Shown here one piece after another: positions 1-6,208 of a stretch of 16,512 nucleotides of DNA. Under the pieces are notes generated by a model, which was not told the origin of the DNA, ran no database searches, and saw only the letters and a program-made list of their open reading frames with translations. The position numbers and the translations under genes were made by a program. Origin of the DNA: Pseudomonadota bacterium (lineage in GTDB: Bacteria; Pseudomonadota; Gammaproteobacteria; Burkholderiales; Rhodocyclaceae); NCBI GenBank assembly GCA_009778425.1, contig WRJU01000238.1, forward strand, positions 1 through 16,512, in the 5' to 3' direction. How positions within the stretch are numbered: the stretch's first letter is position 1; the number at the start of each line of letters is the position of its first letter.

Positions 1-15
1 TCCTTTTTGGATCAC

Positions 16-89
16 GGCGCGATAGCAAAGCGGTTATGCACCGGATTGCAAATCCGTGTAGGTCGGTTCGACTCCGGCTCGCGCCTCCA
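16..89 (+). tRNA. tRNA-Cys (anticodon GCA)
   Basis: The sequence folds as a complete cloverleaf. The acceptor stem GGCGCGA (16-22) pairs with TCGCGCC (79-85). The anticodon loop has GCA at 48-50 preceded by TT. The T arm runs from 62 to 78 with five stem pairs (one T-G) around the TTCGACT loop. Position 86 is the discriminator and CCA is encoded at 87-89. One pair at the base of the anticodon stem (41/57) is a mismatch. GCA reads the UGC and UGU cysteine codons. tRNA 3' ends are frequent integration sites for islands, but the terminator directly after this gene suggests its normal downstream context may be intact. Confidence 0.96.
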
Positions 90-97
90 GGAATATC

Positions 98-130
98 AAA
101 GGGTTGCGGAAACGCAGCCCTTTTTGTTTT
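98..130 (+). terminator. Rho-independent terminator of the tRNA-Cys gene
   Basis: A ten-pair stem, AAGGGTTGCG with CGCAGCCCTT (one G-T pair), encloses a GAAA-type loop and runs straight into TTTTTGTTTTT. This is a textbook intrinsic terminator starting 9 nt after the tRNA CCA, so the tRNA is probably the last gene of its transcript. Confidence 0.88.
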
Positions 131-136
131 TGAAAA

Positions 137-163
137 ATCTAACATATATCTAACATGTTAGAT
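137..163. repeat. ATCTAACAT direct/inverted repeat cluster
   Basis: ATCTAACAT occurs at 137-145 and again at 148-156, 11 bp apart (one helical turn). The second copy is the left half of a perfect 16-bp palindrome, ATCTAACATGTTAGAT, at 148-163. Spacing and symmetry suggest a binding site for a dimeric DNA-binding protein, perhaps a regulator or a recombinase accessory site. Which protein binds it is unknown. Confidence 0.55.
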
Positions 164-390
164 TCAGATTCGGGCAAATTGCCCCCTATGTTGGCGACCC
201 TTACCTGGTTTTATAGCTACTCGTCATTTATCCGGCGATTCCCGCAGGGTTCGGATAACTTGCCCCAACCCCGTACTACCATCCGGCCACGCCCGCCCGA
301 TGAGACAGGCTCTCGCCTTGATACTTGTTTAGCATTTTTTATTGATGTTTTAGGCTCGACTCCGTACTGTCGTGCAGTCTTTGACGACCC

Positions 391-417
391 CTGCTAATTT
401 TGCTAATCCTGCTAAAG
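391..417 (+). repeat. 9-bp-phased TGCTAA tandem repeats, copy 1
   Basis: TGCTAA occurs at 392-397, 401-406 and 410-415, exactly 9 bp apart, giving three tandem units TGCTAATTT, TGCTAATCC and TGCTAAAGC. The 16-mer CTGCTAATTTTGCTAA at 391-406 recurs exactly at 909-924, inside the 5' coding part of the nearby gene. The array resembles iterons, as in plasmid or phage origins, but no origin function is shown. Confidence 0.65.
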
Positions 418-537
418 CTGCCTGGAAACGCACCAACGGCGGACTCATGACGTGCCTGTCAGGATGAAACCGAAAATTGACCACCGAAACCGTGTTTCTA
501 CGTAGTCGCCGGTGGACTGAAACTGGCTTCCGGAGAG

Positions 538-554
538 CTATACCCGGGGTATAG
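538..554. promoter_or_regulatory. CTATACC-N3-GGTATAG palindrome, left copy
   Basis: The perfect inverted repeat CTATACC-CGG-GGTATAG covers the last codons and stop of the minus-strand gene at 538-1023. The same 7-bp arms and 3-bp spacing recur at 3310-3326. Because the site sits at the 3' end of the operon rather than in front of a gene, it may be a replication, excision or partition site rather than only an operator. Confidence 0.6.
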
Positions 555-1023
555 ATTTTTGATCTGATGGCTCACCCATTACCGCCTCCCCCATGTAGTA
601 GCCCCGCGCCTCGGCGCTTATTTGGCACTGCGCCAGCACCTCGTCGATGATCTCTTGCTGACGTTCGCCGATGCTGGCCAGCCACGCCCGGATTGTGGCC
701 TCCTCGGCCTCTGTCATGAGCGCAGTGGGCAGCGTGTGCACCAACTCGAATGCCTCGGCGGATTCCGCTTCGGGGTAGGCTTCCAGGATGCTCATGTATG
801 AGTTGCCCGAAGGCGAAAAAACTTCCAACACCCCACCGCCGGAGAAATGCAGCCGCCACCAACAAGACAGCCCAGACACTGTTTCAAGGCCGTTTGCTAC
901 TGCTATAGCTGCTAATTTTGCTAAGGATGGGTGGGGCAGCCCATCAAAATTAGCAGTTTTAGCAAGATTAGCATTAGCAGGCTGGTCAAAATCTTCGCCG
1001 CTGATGAGTGACGACAGGCTCAT
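538..1023 (-). CDS. Island protein of unknown function, TGCTAA-repeat N-terminus
   Basis: A 161-residue protein of no family I can name. Residues 18-25 (ANANLAKT) and about 34-44 (LAKLAAIAVAN) are low-complexity Ala/Asn/Leu/Lys stretches that simply translate the 9-bp-phased TGCTAA units. The rest is ordinary globular sequence, with an acidic C-terminal helix region rich in Glu (MTEAEEATIRAWL, about 105-117). It has no signal peptide or membrane segment. The ATG overlaps the stop of the upstream DUF3987 gene by 4 nt (ATGA, 1020-1023), so translation is probably coupled. The final codons and the TAG stop lie inside a CTATACC-N3-GGTATAG palindrome. Proteins of this layout often follow DUF3987 genes in integrated islands; a role in replication or maintenance is inference only. 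Confidence 0.75.
   Translation of the reverse strand: MSLSSLISGEDFDQPANANLAKTANFDGLPHPSLAKLAAIAVANGLETVSGLSCWWRLHFSGGGVLEVFSPSGNSYMSILEAYPEAESAEAFELVHTLPTALMTEAEEATIRAWLASIGERQQEIIDEVLAQCQISAEARGYYMGEAVMGEPSDQKSIPRV
909..977. repeat. TGCTAA repeats inside coding sequence, in inverted arrangement
   Basis: On the plus strand CTGCTAATTTTGCTAA (909-924) faces a run of TTAGCA units at 950-955, 959-964 and about 968-979. The 11-bp arms TGCTAATTTTG (910-920) and CAAAATTAGCA (945-955) are perfect inverted repeats, with a nested GATGGG/CCCATC pair (926-931 and 940-945) that could make a cruciform. The array lies in codons about 16-45 of the minus-strand gene, and its 9-bp period is three codons. Confidence 0.65.
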
Positions 1024-2534
1024 GGCACACCCCCCATCACTGCCGGGTTGACCGCCAACCAGGTTCGCTTCCCTTCCTGCCTCACCTGCAAACGGTCAAG
1101 TTCAACAAGTTCTCGGATGGCCTCGTCCAGTCTATTTTTTGTCCGAAGCGGCCCAAACTGCATCGCCACCGATTTGGCCACCAGATGCGTGCGCTCGCGC
1201 AGGCAGTACCGAACCAGCCAGGAATCAAGCCGTACCGCGTCCGCCAATTCCGGGCAAAGCGCAAGCTCGCCAAAGAAACGCAGGGTTTCATTCAGGTGCC
1301 ATGCAACAACCCGGCGCGCTGACATGACGCAGCCTGCGCCGATTGCGCCAACCTTCCCCTCAAATACATGGAACAGCGCCGCCAGCCGCGCTACGTTGTC
1401 TGCTGCTTTGCTCGCAAAGTCGCGCACGTCGTGGAGTTCGCCGCCCTCGGCCAGCATGGACTCGACTTCATCGTGAAAGCGCACCCACGCTGCATGCGCC
1501 TCCTGTGCCATGTGCAGCACGGGCAGGACTAAAGCCCCGCCCTCGTCGATGGCAACAGGGGCATTGAGAATGACGGTGATGCGCCGCTCGAATGCTTCCA
1601 GCTTGGGCCAATCCTTCGGAGCTTCCCTGAAAAACCGCCTGCCTTGCGCCGACTCCGGCCAGGACAACAAGAACCGCGCCAAAAACCCTGTCCCACGGGC
1701 AAGCGCCCCGGTTTTCCCGAAAAATTCCCGCAGCGCCGCCTCCTGCACTTGGAGCGACATCGTGACCCGTGCGCCCCGGACGGTGAAGGAGTCGGTTGTT
1801 TTGCGGCCTATCCGGAGTTCGCCCCCGTCCCAGAGCACGTTGAGCATGGTGAGGTTGCGCATGGCCGAATCCTTGCTCATGCCGTGCGATCCGAGCACGA
1901 CCCCGGCTTCACTCGAAATGATGCTGGCCGAGGGCCAGCGATGGGCCAATGACCAGGCAAGGCTCTCTGGGGTTTCGTCCGAAAGCAACAGGCGCGGCAC
2001 TCGTGGCGCGTGCGGCTCGCGCTGTTCCACATCCAGCAGTTCAGCACGAAGCGCCCCCAGGTCTTTCCCCTGCTTGCTCTGCTTGCCGATCTGTAACGTG
2101 ACGGTTTCGCGTTTGGCTTCCCACTCCGTATATTCGACCTTGTATAGCTTCAGTTCAGGCTTTGCGGCCTCTTCCTGTGCTTTTTGCCAGTCACTGATTG
2201 CCTTGATGAAATAGTTGTCGCAACTCGTCTTGCGCTCACCCGAATCGGCAATGGCAAGCAGGTAAAGCGAACAGGGGCCGATAAGCCTTTGCGCCCGCTG
2301 TACGTCAACGAGCGTCTGGCATGCGGTCGAAAGCGCGCCGAGCGCGGAACTGGCCACGAGCGGGTACGGAGCCTGTACAAAGGACTGCACCTCGTCTATG
2401 GCCGCCCGCAAGGTTTGCGGCAATGCGTCGCATGGGTAAGGCCGCGCCGCGACTTTTACGGACAACGGCTGCGGCGGCGGCCAGTCGGAGGAACTGGTTT
2501 CGGGTTCATCCCAGAGTTTTATTGCTTCGCTCAT
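1020..2534 (-). CDS. DUF3987/YfjI-type island protein
   Basis: A 504-residue protein resembling the DUF3987 (YfjI) family, P-loop-like proteins found in prophages, plasmids and integrated islands and thought to act in replication or primase-helicase functions. Residues 55-95 give the hydrophobic lead-in (YPLVASSALGALSTACQ), then a degenerate Walker A, SGERKT, at 98-103, where SGxGKT would be canonical. SSEAG near residue 205 is the likely counterpart of the family's S-D-E-A-G Walker B region. A charged, probably helical stretch lies at about 110-170. The start overlaps the upstream stop by 4 nt (ATGA, 2531-2534), and the downstream gene overlaps in the same way. The family has no proven reaction that I can cite. 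Confidence in family is good, in function low. Confidence 0.85.
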   Translation of the reverse strand: MSEAIKLWDEPETSSSDWPPPQPLSVKVAARPYPCDALPQTLRAAIDEVQSFVQAPYPLVASSALGALSTACQTLVDVQRAQRLIGPCSLYLLAIADSGERKTSCDNYFIKAISDWQKAQEEAAKPELKLYKVEYTEWEAKRETVTLQIGKQSKQGKDLGALRAELLDVEQREPHAPRVPRLLLSDETPESLAWSLAHRWPSASIISSEAGVVLGSHGMSKDSAMRNLTMLNVLWDGGELRIGRKTTDSFTVRGARVTMSLQVQEAALREFFGKTGALARGTGFLARFLLSWPESAQGRRFFREAPKDWPKLEAFERRITVILNAPVAIDEGGALVLPVLHMAQEAHAAWVRFHDEVESMLAEGGELHDVRDFASKAADNVARLAALFHVFEGKVGAIGAGCVMSARRVVAWHLNETLRFFGELALCPELADAVRLDSWLVRYCLRERTHLVAKSVAMQFGPLRTKNRLDEAIRELVELDRLQVRQEGKRTWLAVNPAVMGGVP

Positions 2535-2875
2535 TGCTTGCCCCCGTTCACCGACACGACAAACTCAAAATGTGGGAATGGGTGATCCACGGACAGGATC
2601 AGCCGCCTCGGGCCTGCGTCGCGGATCGCATGGCAAACAGCCTTCAGCCGGGGTTCGGCAACCGAGTCGGCATGGGGGATTAAAACGTCGCGCCCGCAGC
2701 ACAGCGACCAGTCCAGGCATTCCGGTTCTGTGTCGCGGAACACGGCCAGAGGCACAAGGATGGAATGCTCTGGCGGTGCCCGGTCAATCCAGACACCGAT
2801 GCCGTGGAGCGGCTCCCTCCCGTCATCGAGCGCCTTCCGCAATGCTTGCCCGTAGGCAGGCAGTCGTTTCTTCAT
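2531..2875 (-). CDS. Unknown protein between AlpA and DUF3987 genes
   Basis: A 114-residue protein that I do not recognise. It begins MKKRLPAYGQALRKAL and has a mixed alpha/beta composition, with a Cys pair (LCCG, about 72-75), a hydrophobic strand RRLILSV near the C-terminus and no membrane segment. I chose the ATG at 2875 because the longer in-frame start (2923) lies inside a GC-rich hairpin and its extra 16 residues look random. No clear Shine-Dalgarno precedes either start. The stop overlaps the DUF3987 start (2531-2534). Similarly placed small genes are usual in AlpA-DUF3987 modules, so a role in island replication or its control is inference from position only. Confidence 0.7.
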   Translation of the reverse strand: MKKRLPAYGQALRKALDDGREPLHGIGVWIDRAPPEHSILVPLAVFRDTEPECLDWSLCCGRDVLIPHADSVAEPRLKAVCHAIRDAGPRRLILSVDHPFPHFEFVVSVNGGKQ

Positions 2876-2901
2876 GTCGTATGTCCAAATGGTTTGTGAT
2901 T

Positions 2902-2933
2902 GCCGGGGCGCGCGGCAACCCACGCGCCCCGGC
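2902..2933. promoter_or_regulatory. GC-rich hairpin between alpA-like gene and the next gene
   Basis: GCCGGGGCGCG (2902-2912) and CGCGCCCCGGC (2923-2933) form a perfect 11-bp inverted repeat with a 10-nt loop. It lies 20 nt after the AlpA-like stop codon and 27 nt before the next start. No T-run follows on either strand, so it is not a classical terminator. It could be an attenuator, an RNA-processing or stability hairpin, or a protein site. Confidence 0.6.
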
Positions 2934-2953
2934 CTGCTGAAAAGATGCCGACT

Positions 2954-3166
2954 TCACCGCCTGCCCTGTTTTTCGAGCCACTGGCGGACATCCGCCCACT
3001 TGTAACGCACCATCCGCTTGCCCAACTTGATGAACTTCGGGCCGCTGCCTTTGCAGCGCCACCCGTCCAGGGTGGGCTTGGAGACCTGTAGGGTTTGCGC
3101 GACTTCCAAAGTCGTCAGGAAATCGCCGTCGCTGTAGCGCGACTCTTGGGTAACGTCTTGCTTCAT
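2954..3166 (-). CDS. AlpA-like helix-turn-helix DNA-binding protein
   Basis: A 70-residue protein with the winged-helix/MerR-like fold of AlpA and excisionase-type proteins. It contains LTTLEVAQTLQVSKPTLDGWR (about 17-37) as helix-turn-helix, then GSGPKFIKLGKRMVRY (about 40-55) as the wing, and RQWLEKQ at the end. Such proteins activate or repress island promoters or act as recombination directionality factors. I set the start at MKQDV (3166) because TTAGGAGC sits 8 nt upstream; the longer frame (3193) has no such site. It heads the four-gene minus-strand module, and the palindromes at 3226-3326 lie in its upstream region and may be its own operators. Confidence 0.87.
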   Translation of the reverse strand: MKQDVTQESRYSDGDFLTTLEVAQTLQVSKPTLDGWRCKGSGPKFIKLGKRMVRYKWADVRQWLEKQGRR

Positions 3167-3225
3167 GGTCTTGCTCCTAAGAATTCCGCGCACCTTGCGC
3201 GGGTTGGAGCAATTTCCGCCAGACG

Positions 3226-3238
3226 GGAACTATGTTCC
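3226..3238. promoter_or_regulatory. Short palindrome GGAAC-TAT-GTTCC upstream of alpA-like gene
   Basis: Five-bp arms with a 3-bp centre, 60 nt before the AlpA-like start codon. It resembles a GAAC/GTTC LexA-type box, but the spacer is 3 rather than 4 bp, so I do not call an SOS box. It probably lies near the transcription start of the module. Confidence 0.35.
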
Positions 3239-3242
3239 ACAG

Positions 3243-3271
3243 AAAACAGGTTTTACGAGTCAACCTGTTTT
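3243..3271. promoter_or_regulatory. Inverted repeat AAAACAGGTT-N9-AACCTGTTTT overlapping a -35-like hexamer
   Basis: Perfect 10-bp arms at 3243-3252 and 3262-3271. On the minus strand a TTGACT hexamer (3263 to 3258) lies in the spacer and edge of the right arm, so a bound repressor would cover a possible -35 element of the AlpA-module promoter. No good -10 was found at 17 bp, which limits the promoter call. Confidence 0.5.
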
Positions 3272-3309
3272 TCGGCTTGTTGGGGAGCCTGCGATTTAGA
3301 GGAAAATAG

Positions 3310-3326
3310 CTATACCACTGGTATAG
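3310..3326. promoter_or_regulatory. CTATACC-N3-GGTATAG palindrome, right copy
   Basis: CTATACC-ACT-GGTATAG is a perfect inverted repeat with the same arms and spacing as the site at 538-554. It is placed between the AlpA-like gene and the possible plus-strand gene at 3451. It can serve as an operator for divergent promoters; TATACC/TATAGC themselves are -10-like. Confidence 0.6.
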
Positions 3327-3450
3327 CATAAGATATAAGACACAAGATCAACGGTATCAGTCGATACGTGAATCATGGTTTGAAGCTGAAACCCCGAAAA
3401 ACCAGTAGAAGAACAGGAACGGACAAAGTACTCCAACCCGGAAGAGACAG

Positions 3451-3618
3451 ATGGAGAAACTGCCGCCCGTGCCGCTGACTCAGATCAAGGTCGTTGGCAT
3501 TGCCAACAAAACTGATCTACGCCCTTGTGCCAGCCGACGAAAGGGGCGGGAAGCTGCGCCAGCCGAGGTCGGCCTTTTCGATCCCTTTTGGCCCTTTGCC
3601 TCAGCCTTTTCAAGGTAA
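3451..3618 (+). CDS. Possible small protein (55 residues)
   Basis: A 55-codon frame from ATG to TAA, too short for a usual cut-off. GGAAGAG lies a few bases upstream as a plausible ribosome-binding site. The sequence has an ordered start (MEKLPPVPLTQIKVVGIAN), a basic middle (ASRRKGREAAPAE) and an aromatic end (LFDPFWPFASAF). It would be divergent from the AlpA-like module. I do not recognise a family. It could equally be non-coding; overlapping frames here (3494-3721, 3525-4082) look less natural. Confidence 0.35.
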   Translation: MEKLPPVPLTQIKVVGIANKTDLRPCASRRKGREAAPAEVGLFDPFWPFASAFSR

Positions 3619-3734
3619 GAAGGCCGTCAGGCCATACCATTACCCCTTACTGCGCCATTCCCTTCCCTTTTACCCTTTGCGCCATTTCGCTTCCGTGCGA
3701 ACCGACGCACCTGTGCCATGAGGGTATCCAGAAT
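3619..3734. other. Spacer with a duplicated TGCGCCATT segment
   Basis: No gene is evident. A CCCTT(A/T)-type segment ending in TGCGCCATT occurs twice (3651-3659 and 3678-3686, 27 bp apart) in a pyrimidine-rich plus strand. No convincing terminator for the long minus-strand operon ending at 3735 was found: the small hairpins here lack a T-run. Confidence 0.4.
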
Positions 3735-5813
3735 TCACCTGTTGAACTGCAAGTCCTGAAGGAATTCCGAGGCTGGCTTGACCGCCGATACGTACAGATG
3801 GTCGCGGGCGCGGGTGCAGGCAACGTAGAGCAGATGGCGTTCGGTGGCATAGACTTCATGCAATTCGGATTCGTCGGCTACCGACTCGATGCGCTCCAGC
3901 GAGGGGATGATTTCGTCGTCGCAGGCCATCACTGCCACCGTGCGGAATTCAAGACCTTTGGCCAGATGCATCGTGCTGACACTAACGCTGCCTTCGACCG
4001 TGGAAATGTCGCGGCTCAACACCGTATGTCTCAGTCCCGCCGCGGCGGCTGCGGCGAAGCCGCGCGGCAATTCGTTTTCTGAGCGGACGAACACGCCAAT
4101 CTCATGCGGCTGTACGCCATCGCCGACGCGATCCATCAGCCATTGCCCGACCGCCGCCGATTCCGCTGCTGCGTCCTTGAAGGTGCGCAAGATCGGATCT
4201 GGACCGTTGAACACCGAAATAGTGCCCTTGCGGGATTCAGCGTTACCGTCCACATCGGACACTTCCTGCCCCAGCAGTTTGTCTGCTTGCGAACGAATCT
4301 GGTGGGATGTGCGGTAGTTGATCTGCAAGGTGCGCGAACGCCCGCGCACGTCCACGCCAAGAGATTTCCATGAGAACGGTTGCTGGAAAATGCGCTGACC
4401 CAGATCGCCGGTGAAGAACAAGGCATTGGGGCGGCCCGCCGCCATCGCCGCAAGGAACTTTAACTGTGCCGGGCTGACATCCTGCGCTTCGTCCAGCACG
4501 ATGAAATCGAACGGCGGATGCTCGCGTTGGGCAATGGCCTCCGCCAAGTGGGTGAACAACCCGGCGTGAGTTATCTTGTCTTCGGCTTTTAGTGTCGCGA
4601 GCACGCGCGAAAATACTTCCCACAGCAACTGGCGTTGCGCTTCCGGCAGGCGGGTCTTGCGGCCCAGCCGCTTGGCGTCCCGATAGTTTTCCCACGTTTT
4701 CAACTGCCACGGGTCCACCACATCTTCCCATTCAGCCAGCAGGAAGTTGGTGGAAGACTTCAACCCGGACACTTCCTTGCTGACTGTGGCGATCAGGGCC
4801 GCAATGTCGTCGCGTGTAGCGAGCTTCGGTTTGCCGCGCTGCTTGTCGACCAGGCGCAGCGCAATGTCATCCATCGCAGCCACGTCGATGCGTTCGGCCA
4901 GCTTCGGTCGGTTGTAAACCAGGCGGAACAACTGCGTGCGCAGCACGTTGGCCAGCGTACCGGAAAAGGTTGCCAGCAGGATGCGGCTGTCCTCGTTCTT
5001 CTCCGCCAGATGCGCGGCGCGATGCAAGGCCACCACGGTCTTGCCCGTGCCCGCCGAACCGGATACGCGCGCCGGGCCATTGTAACCGCGCTCTACCAAC
5101 TGACGTTGCGCCGGGTGCAGGAACACTGACCACTTGTCCCACGGGAATTCAAGCGCCCGCTGCAATTCCTCCATATCCGACATGACGCGGAAACGGCGCT
5201 GTGCGTCCGGGTGCAGGAATGGGTCTACACCCTTGCCCGCAACTTCCGGCAAGGCGGGCGTGCCGCCAGTCGCCAGTTCCAGCAACGCCTCGGCGGCTTC
5301 ACTAGGCAGATGGTCGGCCAGTTCCAGCAGTGCGTCTTCGTCGGCGGTTTTCACATCGGCCAGCCACTCTGGCGGCACGCCGTAAGCCAGCAACTGCGCG
5401 TCACTGTACTTGCTGAACAGCGTGGGCTTTGGCTTGGCTGGATAAACTGCTTCGACGTATTTCGGAACGAGAATTTCCTCTACTCGCTCGCGTATTTCCA
5501 CCAGTTGCGCCGCGCCTGTGGTGGGGTGCGCCTCCAGCTTGCGCCGCTCGGCCCATTCGTAGGCTTTGTCGTGGTGGCCGACGAAGCACAACAGCAGGCT
5601 ACTTGCCGTCTTGTGGACAATCAGGCGAATATCGCGGCTGACGCGCACCGACCAGAAGTTCGGGTCTTTGGCATGGTCGAGCTTGTGGAAGCTGTGTCCT
5701 TTGCCGGTAGGATCAACCTGCAAGTCGAAGGCCGTGGTCTTTGCAGCCTTTTGCTCCTCGCCGGTGAGGCGGGCAAGGCTGTTGGTGAAGGTGTCGGCGA
5801 TGCGGAAGTTCAT
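3735..5813 (-). CDS. SF1 (UvrD/Rep-type) helicase with N-terminal RelE/ParE-like domain
   Basis: A 692-residue fusion. Residues 1-95 read as a RelE/ParE-superfamily fold: a short helical start, then FWSVRVSRDIRLIVHK (53-68), then CFVGHHDKAYEWAERRK (76-92), the usual strand and C-terminal helix of such toxins. Residues 96-225 are a linker. The helicase follows: Q-motif glutamine in HPAQRQ (Q236), Walker A GSAGTGKT (252-259), Walker B DEAQD (441-445), motif III TGDLGQR (468-474), motif IV INYRTS (498-503), motif V around TMHLAKGLEF (614-623), and motif VI YVACTRARDHLYV (663-675). All motifs needed for an ATP-driven 3'-5' helicase are present. No separate nuclease motif is seen. AGG upstream may be a weak ribosome-binding site. 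It is last in the long minus-strand gene train, 20 nt after the preceding gene. Whether the RelE-like part cuts RNA or only binds is unknown. Confidence 0.9.
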   Translation of the reverse strand: MNFRIADTFTNSLARLTGEEQKAAKTTAFDLQVDPTGKGHSFHKLDHAKDPNFWSVRVSRDIRLIVHKTASSLLLCFVGHHDKAYEWAERRKLEAHPTTGAAQLVEIRERVEEILVPKYVEAVYPAKPKPTLFSKYSDAQLLAYGVPPEWLADVKTADEDALLELADHLPSEAAEALLELATGGTPALPEVAGKGVDPFLHPDAQRRFRVMSDMEELQRALEFPWDKWSVFLHPAQRQLVERGYNGPARVSGSAGTGKTVVALHRAAHLAEKNEDSRILLATFSGTLANVLRTQLFRLVYNRPKLAERIDVAAMDDIALRLVDKQRGKPKLATRDDIAALIATVSKEVSGLKSSTNFLLAEWEDVVDPWQLKTWENYRDAKRLGRKTRLPEAQRQLLWEVFSRVLATLKAEDKITHAGLFTHLAEAIAQREHPPFDFIVLDEAQDVSPAQLKFLAAMAAGRPNALFFTGDLGQRIFQQPFSWKSLGVDVRGRSRTLQINYRTSHQIRSQADKLLGQEVSDVDGNAESRKGTISVFNGPDPILRTFKDAAAESAAVGQWLMDRVGDGVQPHEIGVFVRSENELPRGFAAAAAAGLRHTVLSRDISTVEGSVSVSTMHLAKGLEFRTVAVMACDDEIIPSLERIESVADESELHEVYATERHLLYVACTRARDHLYVSAVKPASEFLQDLQFNR

Positions 5814-5833
5814 CAGTCGCTACCTGACGGAGA

Positions 5834-6208
5834 TCACGCGGCGCGATACAAGCAGCCGCGATCTAGCGCGAATTTCTTCAAACGCTTTGCCAGTTTTCTG
5901 CATTCTTTTTCGGCGAGTGCGCCAAAATCAATAACCGAATGCGCCTCGTTTCCGGCAACTGGATCAGGACGAAACGTCAACCTGGCTGAGACAACTTCTG
6001 CACCGTTGACGGCCCAAACGCCCACAGACTTCAAGCCCAGATTCACCGTGTAGTGCCGGTACGAATCTTCCGCCGTGACCCGGTCGCCATCATCGACAGA
6101 CAACTTCCCTTCGTCCTTCGGGAACGGAAAAAAAGCTTGGCTGGTGACTTCGCCTTCGGGAAAAAATTCCGGATGCACTTGACGCAACAGCAAGGTTTGT
6201 TCGTTCAT
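5834..6208 (-). CDS. Unknown small operon protein (LLRQVHP type)
   Basis: A 124-residue protein starting MNEQTLLLRQVHPEFF. Likely conserved features are LLRQVHP (7-13), TSQAF (22-26), LSVDDGDRVTAE (36-47) and a late AHSVIDF (89-95), followed by a basic helix with KLAKRLKKF (106-114). I believe similar short proteins occur in accessory islands without a known function, but this could not be checked. The ATG at 6208 overlaps the upstream stop by 4 nt (ATGA), which decides it over the longer start at 6259. It is the third member of the unknown gene set that precedes the toxin-helicase fusion. It might be an antitoxin or adaptor for that protein; this is inference from position only. Confidence 0.78.
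   Translation of the reverse strand: MNEQTLLLRQVHPEFFPEGEVTSQAFFPFPKDEGKLSVDDGDRVTAEDSYRHYTVNLGLKSVGVWAVNGAEVVSARLTFRPDPVAGNEAHSVIDFGALAEKECRKLAKRLKKFALDRGCLYRAA

Larger units (their letters stand above)
131..537. other. Gene-poor stretch between tRNA terminator and island module
   Basis: No reading frame here looks coding. The 80-codon frame at 155-397 has no ribosome-binding site and no recognisable motif. The stretch holds the ATCTAACAT cluster at 137-163, three TGCTAA units at 392-415, and around 465-485 the string GAAAATTGACCACC, which resembles the sub-terminal repeats of IS21-family ends. No transposase accompanies it, so it could be a relic or chance. No integrase gene or clear integrase remnant was found, although this is where one would be expected if the tRNA were the attachment site. 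Confidence 0.5.

Noticed and set aside
16..89. tRNA-Cys as the proven island attachment site
   Set aside because: The gene is followed by its own terminator, and no duplicate of its 3' end or integrase is in the window.
155..397. Plus-strand 80-codon frame after the tRNA
   Set aside because: No ribosome-binding site, starts inside a palindrome, and composition is not protein-like.
465..485. IS21-family end (GAAAATTGACCACC)
   Set aside because: Only one copy of the sub-terminal repeat, no partner end and no istA/istB genes; kept as a remark in the intergenic entry.
391..977. TGCTAA repeats as a CRISPR array
   Set aside because: The repeat unit is 9 bp with no unique spacers of 26-40 bp and no cas genes nearby.
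3226..3238. LexA/SOS box
   Set aside because: GAAC and GTTC are 3 bp apart instead of 4, and the host phylum normally uses a CTGT-N8-ACAG box.
3525..4082. Plus-strand open frame of 185 codons
   Set aside because: Mostly antisense to the 3' end of the toxin-helicase gene, with no ribosome-binding site or family pattern.
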